From NCBI GenBank assembly GCA_029979405.1, contig JAPOHM010000024.1, positions 1 through 12,153 on the forward strand: a stretch of 12,153 nucleotides of DNA. Reading direction: 5' to 3'. Positions within the stretch are counted from its first letter, which is position 1, and each line of letters opens with the position of its first letter. Source of the stretch: Methanobacteriota archaeon (GTDB taxonomy: Archaea; Thermoplasmatota; Poseidoniia; Poseidoniales; Poseidoniaceae). Positions 6,831-12,153 of this stretch are shown here, one piece after another. The notes under the pieces are model-generated. The model was not told the origin of the DNA, did no database searches, and saw only the letters and a program-made list of their open reading frames with translations. The position numbers were made by a program, and so were the translations under genes.

Positions 6831-7499
6831 ATGCGAATGGCGCGAACAATTAGCATAGCCGACACGACCAAAACTAAGGTCACGAGGAAACCTCCTCTAC
6901 TGATTATGCTTGCAGGAGCCACTGGAGTTGGCAAATCTACAACCTCTGTTAGCATCGCAAATGAACATTCAATCATCCGGTTCGTTTCTACCGACGCAAT
7001 TAGAGAAACCATGAGAGTAGCTGACGAAGAAAATAACCCTGCACTGCACAGATCTTCTTTTTCCAGAGGAGATTCAGGTGACCCTGTTTTGGATTGGCAA
7101 GATACCTGCAAGGCGGTTGAGAGCGGTGTTTTAGCTGCGATAGAAAGGGCTCAAAGAGAGGGAATAGACCTGATAATAGAAGGAGTGCATATCGAACCAA
7201 GTTCTCGAATAATTAGGGAGTGGAAAAATTCAGGTGGTATTGCAATAGGAATTGTCATGCACATCGAGGAGGAAGAAAGACACATCAGTTTCCTCAAACA
7301 AAGAGAGGTTTACTCATTTAGAAATGCAGAGAGATACATCAATTCTTTACCGAGAATAAGAGCAATACAATCAGCATTGAAAGACCGTGCGAAAATTGTT
7401 GATTGGTATACTATTGACCCTTCAATTGAGAAAGACGTATTGGGGAAGGTGAGGCACTGGATTGACCTTGAATGGAACGAGTGGAATAAAACCCATTAA
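6831..7499 (+). CDS. P-loop kinase, archaeal 2-phosphoglycerate kinase family
   Basis: The family phosphorylates 2-phosphoglycerate to 2,3-bisphosphoglycerate, the precursor of cyclic 2,3-diphosphoglycerate in some methanogens. From the ATG at 6831 the protein has 222 residues. Visible marks are the Walker A loop G-A-T-G-V-G-K-S-T (29-37), S-T-D-A-I-R-E-T-M-R (53-62), I-I-E-G-V-H (115-120), and an I-R-A-I-Q segment (177-181), all in the order used by 2-phosphoglycerate kinases. The N-terminal ATP-cone-like domain of the methanogen enzymes is absent. The frame extends back to an ATG at 6762, but that would leave only 5 bp to the divergent ALDH start, so 6831 (or ATG 6837) is preferred. A TTGATTAG element at 6807-6814 could be its promoter. 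It converges on the pilin-like gene with a 4-nt overlap. The family assignment is fairly firm; the true substrate in this organism is open. Confidence 0.8.
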   Translation: MRMARTISIADTTKTKVTRKPPLLIMLAGATGVGKSTTSVSIANEHSIIRFVSTDAIRETMRVADEENNPALHRSSFSRGDSGDPVLDWQDTCKAVESGVLAAIERAQREGIDLIIEGVHIEPSSRIIREWKNSGGIAIGIVMHIEEEERHISFLKQREVYSFRNAERYINSLPRIRAIQSALKDRAKIVDWYTIDPSIEKDVLGKVRHWIDLEWNEWNKTH

Positions 7500-7930
7500 T
7501 CATCCAAATCGATATCAAAGGAAATTATTCTTGTCAGCATCGAATTTCTATCCGCCGCTCCAAGTTCTGTGGTTACGGTGACGATTCCATCACTTTCAGT
7601 TACCGTGATATTGAGAAGTTTCAATTCTACTCCTCTAATTTCTCCGTGATGTAGAATATCATCGTGGAGAGAATTAATTGACTTGTTAACGCTTTCATAT
7701 TCTGAAACTCCTTCGCTGTACCATATTTCAGCTCTATCCTCAGTAAGGCTTGGAAGGTAATTAGCAACGTCAGCAGAAGCCTGAATCGTATCATCACCAG
7801 CAGTATCGAAAGGCATTGAAATTCCAGCCATCTTTACACCAAAGATAGCCATCGAAAGAAGAGACATCATCAGAACAACGCCGGTTGCAAGCAACATTTG
7901 TCCTTCATCTCCTCTTCTACTTTCACGCAT
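7496..7930 (-). CDS. Small protein with class III-like (pilin-type) N-terminus, last gene of pilus operon
   Basis: The 144-residue protein starts M-R-E-S-R-R-G-D-E-G-Q. A charged leader ending Glu9-Gly10, then Gln11 and a hydrophobic helix at about 12-32, is the layout of an archaeal class III signal peptide cut by an archaeal prepilin peptidase. The usual Glu at position +5 after the cut is missing. The rest is a short soluble domain with two hydrophobic beta-rich stretches near the C-terminus. As I remember them, haloarchaeal pilus clusters hold similar small G-Q-L-type proteins of unknown function, probably minor pilins. The ATG at 7930 overlaps the stop of the preceding gene (TAATG), so the two are translationally coupled. 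A TTG at 7948 would put six hydrophobic residues ahead of the charged leader and is less likely. Minor pilin or assembly factor is inference from the N-terminus and the operon. Confidence 0.75.
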   Translation of the reverse strand: MRESRRGDEGQMLLATGVVLMMSLLSMAIFGVKMAGISMPFDTAGDDTIQASADVANYLPSLTEDRAEIWYSEGVSEYESVNKSINSLHDDILHHGEIRGVELKLLNITVTESDGIVTVTTELGAADRNSMLTRIISFDIDLDD

Positions 7931-8367
7931 TATGAACCACGCTCCCAAAGGTCGAGGCTAACAGTCCAAAGGTGCCCATCGACTGCTACCATATCGTGAG
8001 CATTTACCGTACTGTCACCTGGCGTTGCTACCTCTCCATGAGGCTGTAATGTCGCGGAGTCGATAGACAACCAGCAATTTGCTTCTACGCTACCGATAAT
8101 GTACTCTTGAATCAACTCACAGGCTTCATCACGCTGGCCAGTTGCAAGATATTCTGCCAACTTTGAATCGTATTCAGAAGAGGGTGTTGCAAGTGCTAAG
8201 TTAATGGCATCTTCACCGGCAAATTTCAATTCAGCATCCATAGAAATGCTATTTGAATCTGGAACATGTACTGTGATTAGAAATGCTGCGGTCATGAAGA
8301 ATAACCAAAATAATGTCAGCATTTCAAGAATGTGAATTTGCGCTGATTCATCATTTTGCAAATACAT
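7930..8367 (-). CDS. Small protein with class III-like (pilin-type) N-terminus
   Basis: The protein has 145 residues from the ATG at 8367; an adjacent TTG at 8370 would add one. Its N-terminus reads N-D-E-S-A-Q-I-H-I-L-E at 5-15, then a hydrophobic helix to about residue 35. This resembles the Q-x-S-x-E motif of archaeal class III prepilins, but with the Glu one position further along. The A-Q-x-H-x-L-E form recalls small proteins of haloarchaeal pilus clusters, from memory and not searched. After the helix comes a soluble domain with Cys83 and Cys98, which could form a disulfide outside the cell. The gene begins 4 nt after the stop of the larger T2SSF protein and overlaps the next gene by 1 nt, so it belongs to the filament operon. 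It is likely a minor pilin or pseudopilin. The major filament subunit is not evident in the window. Confidence 0.75.
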   Translation of the reverse strand: MYLQNDESAQIHILEMLTLFWLFFMTAAFLITVHVPDSNSISMDAELKFAGEDAINLALATPSSEYDSKLAEYLATGQRDEACELIQEYIIGSVEANCWLSIDSATLQPHGEVATPGDSTVNAHDMVAVDGHLWTVSLDLWERGS

Positions 8368-8371
8368 CAAC

Positions 8372-9880
8372 TCACGGAGAGAACGTTCCGGCCGCCGGCT
8401 GTAAGGTAGGCAATGTCGTTATTCCTATCAGGTCGGGTGTGAATACAATGATGTTGAAACAAAGTATTGCTAAGATAATCATCATTCCTGAATGTTTCAT
8501 TCCACTGGTAAACCTACCAGTAGCCATCAGTCCAGCCATCGAACCATTTCCTAACGCCTGCATGGTTACACCGTAATAGAAAATAGTCAGGAAGAAAAGT
8601 GGTTCAATGTTTCTAATAACCATGTTTCCAAGTTGTTGTCCGCCTCCCGCGTCTCCAGAACTATCTGAATTTGAACCAGCAATAGCAGGGATAAACACCT
8701 TTGCTAGAACAACAATAACACCTAGGAAAACCCCGTAGGATGTCCAAATAACCGAAATATAAGACGCAATTGAACGTTTACGTTCTCCTTCAAGGAACTT
8801 GATTTCACGACTGTCGTTTGCAGCGGTCACTAAGATATCTGAGATCTTACCACCCGCCCTATTCGCTTCAGAGATTAGAGATATAGCTCGTTTTACAAGA
8901 GGCGTTCCAACTCTCGCGGCAAACATTTCGATAACGTCTCCAAATGCTACACCCCAAGATAATTGATCACTCATTTTCTTGACTTCATGGTTTAGGGCGC
9001 CATATTCACTCGTAGCCAGCGTTTGAACCGCTACCGTCATCGACAGACCTCCCTTCCAGTATTCAGCAAGGTCTCGCAGGAAATCTGGGAACTTTTCTTC
9101 CATTCTGTTGGTCTTTTCCTTGACACGGTCCCAATAATAGGAAGCCGGCCAAAACATAAAGAAGAAACCAAGGCCAAAGAAATTGAGGAAAATTGTTGGC
9201 CTCAAATCAAGTGGACCGACGCTAACTTCTGGACCAATCCATTGTGATTTGTTATTCATGTATTCTGGGACCCCGTCATAATAATCCATTTCTAATCTGT
9301 AAGTCGCTTCGAGAACCTCTTCATCAGAATAGATGACGATCTGGTACATTTCACCGGCTTCCATGTTCGCTATTTCAAGTTCACACTTGTCTCCATTAGC
9401 ATAGGTATTTCCCTGATATTGACCAAGGATTTCACCCTCTGGAGAAATGATTCGGAATGAATAATCCGAAGGCACCGATGTTTCAACATCACAAGTCCCG
9501 GACATCGGTTGTGCTGGACGCACGTTGGTCACGTTTTCATCCATACCTGGAACATCAAACATCTGACCTAAGGAGATGAAATCCACCCACGGGTCTTCTG
9601 GGGTCATAACGAGTACGTTTGCTTCATCTTTTAGCATTGGACATGATTCGTTGTCCTCAAAGGTTGGCATGTAGTTCATATCGTATCCACATACCATGTT
9701 TACGAAAAGTGGTTGTCCATTAGGTGCTGTTGTAAAATGAGAATTAGTTATCCAGAATCCGAAGCATCCTAAACCAATGAATATTGAAACCGCAAGAATG
9801 GCGTATAACTTGGTCAATGTGGTGTCATCTTTTGGAAGGTCGAGATCTACAGTTATCTTCTCCTTCTTCTTTCGTGCCAC
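8372..9880 (-). CDS. T2SSF membrane platform protein, ArlJ/FlaJ C-terminal-half type with large extracytoplasmic insert
   Basis: Platform proteins sit in the membrane and pass force from the secretion ATPase to the growing filament. The 502 residues start at GTG 9880. Predicted layout: basic N-terminus; membrane helix at about 25-46; outside domain at about 47-228 with Cys64, Cys80, Cys130 and Cys166; helix at about 229-247; cytoplasmic T2SSF domain at 248-372; and three helices at about 375-400, 425-442 and 462-482. The T2SSF domain has E-K-F-P-D-F-L-R-D-L-A-E (262-273), Q-L-S-W-G (306-310) and R-A-G-G (341-344), which match the second T2SSF domain of archaellum ArlJ closely. The outside domain has no counterpart in canonical ArlJ. 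It looks beta-rich (about 138-200) and probably holds disulfides. A strong ribosome binding site lies at 9886-9893. Name withheld because canonical ArlJ is one protein. Confidence 0.9.
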   Translation of the reverse strand: MARKKKEKITVDLDLPKDDTTLTKLYAILAVSIFIGLGCFGFWITNSHFTTAPNGQPLFVNMVCGYDMNYMPTFEDNESCPMLKDEANVLVMTPEDPWVDFISLGQMFDVPGMDENVTNVRPAQPMSGTCDVETSVPSDYSFRIISPEGEILGQYQGNTYANGDKCELEIANMEAGEMYQIVIYSDEEVLEATYRLEMDYYDGVPEYMNNKSQWIGPEVSVGPLDLRPTIFLNFFGLGFFFMFWPASYYWDRVKEKTNRMEEKFPDFLRDLAEYWKGGLSMTVAVQTLATSEYGALNHEVKKMSDQLSWGVAFGDVIEMFAARVGTPLVKRAISLISEANRAGGKISDILVTAANDSREIKFLEGERKRSIASYISVIWTSYGVFLGVIVVLAKVFIPAIAGSNSDSSGDAGGGQQLGNMVIRNIEPLFFLTIFYYGVTMQALGNGSMAGLMATGRFTSGMKHSGMMIILAILCFNIIVFTPDLIGITTLPTLQPAAGTFSP

Positions 9881-9885
9881 TTAAT

Positions 9886-9893
9886 CACCTCCT
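9886..9893 (-). promoter_or_regulatory. Strong Shine-Dalgarno site for the larger platform gene
   Basis: The minus strand reads AGGAGGTG, then five bases (ATTAA), then the GTG start at 9880. This is an excellent match to the anti-Shine-Dalgarno end of 16S rRNA at good spacing and supports the non-ATG start. It lies between the two platform genes, so it ensures internal initiation within the operon mRNA. Confidence 0.8.
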
Positions 9894-9895
9894 GC

Positions 9896-10915
9896 TCACA
9901 TTTTTTGTTCTTCGCTTGATGACCATACCAAGAATGCGAATGCCGCGTGGATCATCGGTAATACAAGTAATACAACTGCGAATAGGGTGCTTTCTTCCAT
10001 CTGAGCACCAGCACCGCTTACCCAGAACATAATTACCAACATAACAATCAGGAACAGTGGCATAGCTACAGCAACAACAACATATGATTCCGCAAGCATT
10101 GCAAGAGATTCCAAGAACTCGTGGAGACGTGTTCTGTTCTCACGCATGTAGTGTTCCGCACGGTTGAGGAAGTACAGCTTTAGCGAACCACCAGCAGTCA
10201 ATGTTCCGACCATTCCTTGGAAGAATTCCGTCATCCAAGGCGATGCAGCTCTGTCTACTGCCATCTTCATCGCGGTAAGTAAATCGTATCCTAAGAGAGA
10301 TACGTCCCGATAAATCATAGCGGAGTCGTATGCTATCTCGCCGTAAATTTCCTCATTCAAGGCAAGCGATTTGAAAATCTTGTGAGGCGTAGCGTTCGCC
10401 GCCGCCATTGCTGCTGTGTAAGATGCAGCATAAGGCAGGTACTTTTCAAGGGCGACACCCCTCAAATGAGCAGCTCTACCAGCAGCGCCTTTCAAAGTCC
10501 GGAAACTAATTACTGGTACGAGTAATCCAAGAATTACTGGAATCAGAATCTTCGCAAAGAATGGGAATTCCATGTATTTGAAGTAAGGACATCCTCTGCT
10601 TTCTAAAGTCTCATCTACCAAATCTGCGTTCCAATATTCCCACTCATAACAAGCAAGAGCGGTTGACTCATCTGGCCTGGACTCATACCAATCGATTAGT
10701 CCGATGCCAGGCATGAATACCGCAGTTAACAACATTCCACATACCGCTACTATTGCTAAGGTGGTAACGAAAACTTGAGCCATGTAGACCTCAGGCATGA
10801 TTGGCATGTTTCCTTTGACGAGGTTGTCGGACAGTTGTTTGTCGCCTCGAGCTTTTTTCTTGAAGACGCGACCTAGAATTCTGTGACAAATTTTCTGCCA
10901 AGTATTCAGTTCCAA
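9896..10915 (-). CDS. T2SSF membrane platform protein, ArlJ/FlaJ N-terminal-half type
   Basis: From TTG 10915 the protein has 339 residues. The basic N-terminus is followed by a short segment (about 28-48, with a P-E-V-Y) like the start of archaellum ArlJ. Then come a helix at about 46-69; a short outside loop with Cys89 and Cys109; a helix at about 117-138; the cytoplasmic T2SSF domain at about 150-270; and two helices at about 272-300 and 309-331. The domain contains K-Y-L-P-Y-A (158-163), T-P-H-K-I-F (176-181), Y-G-E-I (191-194), R-D-V-S-L-L-G-Y-D (203-211) and A-G-G-S-L (241-245), matching the first T2SSF domain of ArlJ. With the next gene it therefore makes up one split ArlJ, much as TadB and TadC act as a pair. 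An upstream GTG at 10924 is part of the ribosome binding site and was not used. Confidence 0.88.
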   Translation of the reverse strand: MELNTWQKICHRILGRVFKKKARGDKQLSDNLVKGNMPIMPEVYMAQVFVTTLAIVAVCGMLLTAVFMPGIGLIDWYESRPDESTALACYEWEYWNADLVDETLESRGCPYFKYMEFPFFAKILIPVILGLLVPVISFRTLKGAAGRAAHLRGVALEKYLPYAASYTAAMAAANATPHKIFKSLALNEEIYGEIAYDSAMIYRDVSLLGYDLLTAMKMAVDRAASPWMTEFFQGMVGTLTAGGSLKLYFLNRAEHYMRENRTRLHEFLESLAMLAESYVVVAVAMPLFLIVMLVIMFWVSGAGAQMEESTLFAVVLLVLPMIHAAFAFLVWSSSEEQKM

Positions 10916-10921
10916 ATTTTG

Positions 10922-10929
10922 CACCTCCT
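10922..10929 (-). promoter_or_regulatory. Strong Shine-Dalgarno site that sets a TTG start
   Basis: The minus strand reads AGGAGGTG, then CAAAAT, then TTG at 10915. Six bases of spacing is ideal. The in-frame GTG at 10924 overlaps the last bases of this site and could not be initiated by it. The same AGGAGGTG octamer precedes the next gene, at 9886-9893. Confidence 0.75.
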
Positions 10930-10938
10930 AAACTAAAT

Positions 10939-12153
10939 TCAACGTAATCCATCAACTCTTGCAAGGATTTCATGAGGTCGAACGTAATACTCGGTGATAA
11001 TTTGACTCACTTGGTCTGCTTTTCTAATGTCGTTGAGAACCATCCACTCAAGGATCCTCTTCCTCGTTCTCAATTCTCTTCTCATCTCATCCTGACTAAA
11101 GTTGATTTTCACCATGATTTTCTCAAGAACGTATGACTTACCAGAGAATATGAAATCGTCATTTGCTACATTCCACCTGAACACCTCGTTGGTAATTACT
11201 TCCATCGAGTTAGGGTCGATACCAACAATTTCCACAATTTGTTTTGTTCTTCTTACACGGCGACCGTTGATACGAGTTTGAATCTGAATCGCACATGCTT
11301 CAAGTGCAGGCAAAAGAACACGTGGGATATCGATCGGCTTGTTTTCCAATCGGTGGACAAGGGAAGGTACCGAGTCAGCGTGCACTGTTGAATAAGCACA
11401 GTGTCCTGTTGCCATTGCCTGGAACAGTACATATGCTTCAGCACCACGGATTTCACCCACAATGATGTATTCAGGTCGCTCACGAAGAGCAGCTTTTAGC
11501 AGTTCGAATTCTCCGATTTCACCCTCATTGGATTCACCACCGAAACCTTGTCGGGTCAGACCTGGAACCCAGTTTGGTTGAGGGATGTTAACTTCTCTTG
11601 TAGATTCGATACTTACAATCTTCATCTGCCACGGGATGAAAATACACATAGCGTTCAGGGTTGTTGTTTTACCTGAAGCAGTACCACCTACGAAAAGCAT
11701 TGGAACCTCATTCTGGAACGCTACCCAAAGATATGCTCCCATCAGAGAAGAAAGGGTTCTGAAAGCGATGATGTCACACGGCGAGAACGGGTCGTCCTTG
11801 AATCTTCGAATACAGAATGCTGAACCTCGAGTAGATACTTCACGTCCTAATTTCATAACGATTCTTGAACCGTCCATCAGTGTAGCGTCCAGTAGCGGGT
11901 CAGCTACAGAAATGTGCTTACCACAACGCTGTGCGAGTTTGATAACGTAAGATTCCAATTCTTCGTCGGTTTCCCAAACACAAGTGGTTTCAACGGATTC
12001 GAATTTCCTGTGATACGCGAAAATTGGAACGTTGGTTCCATCAAGAGAAATATCTTCTACGTTGGCGTCATTCATCAAAACGTCCATTTTCCCGTATCCG
12101 ACCAAATCTCTTCTCAGGTAGTAGAACAACTTGGATTTAGATTTCTTGTTAAC
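10939..12153 (-). CDS. Archaeal type IV filament secretion ATPase, ArlI/FlaI-like (5' partial)
   Basis: This hexameric ATPase powers assembly of archaella and archaeal type IV pili from the cytoplasmic face of the membrane. The frame stays open to the right edge, with eight more codons beyond a TTG at 12129, and family members are longer at the N-terminus (roughly 500-550 residues). The start is therefore outside the window. Numbered from that TTG: the N-terminal domain with D-V-L-M-N-D-A-N-V-E-D-I-S (16-28) and R-C-G-K-H-I-S-V-A (68-76); Walker A G-G-T-A-S-G-K-T-T (148-156); Walker B-type Y-I-I-V-G-E-I-R-G (221-229); and the His box T-G-H-C-A-Y-S-T-V-H-A-D (241-252). The Asp box reads S-I-E-S-T-R-E, where most relatives have I-E-D-T. 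The gene ends 23 nt before the first platform gene, the usual ATPase-then-platform order. The sequence fits the archaellum-type group best. Motor and pilus roles cannot be separated here. Confidence 0.93.
   Translation of the reverse strand, partial: VNKKSKSKLFYYLRRDLVGYGKMDVLMNDANVEDISLDGTNVPIFAYHRKFESVETTCVWETDEELESYVIKLAQRCGKHISVADPLLDATLMDGSRIVMKLGREVSTRGSAFCIRRFKDDPFSPCDIIAFRTLSSLMGAYLWVAFQNEVPMLFVGGTASGKTTTLNAMCIFIPWQMKIVSIESTREVNIPQPNWVPGLTRQGFGGESNEGEIGEFELLKAALRERPEYIIVGEIRGAEAYVLFQAMATGHCAYSTVHADSVPSLVHRLENKPIDIPRVLLPALEACAIQIQTRINGRRVRRTKQIVEIVGIDPNSMEVITNEVFRWNVANDDFIFSGKSYVLEKIMVKINFSQDEMRRELRTRKRILEWMVLNDIRKADQVSQIITEYYVRPHEILARVDGLR

Noticed and set aside
6725..7111. Open frame of 128 codons on the minus strand
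   Set aside because: It is antisense to the Walker A region of the kinase and overlaps the ALDH start; a shadow frame.
7931..7948. TTG start at 7948 for the last pilin-like gene
   Set aside because: The ATG at 7930 overlaps the upstream stop (TAATG) and leaves a proper charged leader before the hydrophobic helix.
10916..10924. GTG start for the first platform gene
   Set aside because: It overlaps the Shine-Dalgarno octamer AGGAGGTG, so the ribosome bound there would initiate at the TTG at 10915.
1..12153. tRNA, rRNA, CRISPR array or insertion sequence
   Set aside because: No cloverleaf-like or regularly spaced direct repeats and no transposase motifs were seen on reading through; nearly all sequence is explained by protein genes.

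Overview
The window looks archaeal, most likely from a planktonic marine Thermoplasmatota such as Marine Group II (Poseidoniales). Three things point that way. There is an archaeal-type (ArlI/FlaI-like) secretion ATPase with ArlJ-like membrane partners. There is an acidic Cys-containing secreted lipoprotein. Genes are packed tightly, and TATA-like boxes sit 21-33 nt upstream of several start codons, as expected for leaderless archaeal transcripts. The lineage is inferred from protein style and was not verified by search. No stretch longer than about 100 bp lacks a gene, and I see no tRNA, rRNA, CRISPR array or insertion sequence.

Layout. Positions 2-1468 (+) encode a membrane-anchored helical-repeat protein that runs off the left edge. 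Positions 1488-2861 (-) encode a lipoprotein with a lipocalin-like first domain. Positions 2947-3651 (-) encode a CobB/SIRT5-type sirtuin, divergent from an unrecognised 269-residue protein at 3730-4539 (+) that may have a uracil-DNA-glycosylase-like fold. This 1.5-4.5 kb part is visibly more AT-rich than the rest. Positions 4557-6756 (-) form a two-gene operon of an aldehyde dehydrogenase followed by a crotonase-family (PaaG-like) isomerase. Divergent from it, 6831-7499 (+) encodes a P-loop kinase of the archaeal 2-phosphoglycerate kinase type.

The most interesting part is 7496-12153 (-), a compact operon for an archaeal type IV filament machine. In transcription order it holds an ArlI/FlaI-like ATPase (truncated at the right edge), two separate T2SSF membrane proteins that together correspond to one canonical ArlJ/FlaJ, and two small proteins with class III (pilin-like) N-termini. 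The second platform protein carries an extracytoplasmic domain of about 180 residues with four cysteines that is not part of canonical ArlJ. The genes are joined by strong Shine-Dalgarno sites or overlapping stop/start codons, so they are probably made together. The ATPase would drive the two-part platform to assemble a pilus or archaellum-like filament that includes the small proteins. Whether it is a motor, an adhesive pilus or a secretion system cannot be decided here, because the genes upstream of the ATPase lie outside the window.
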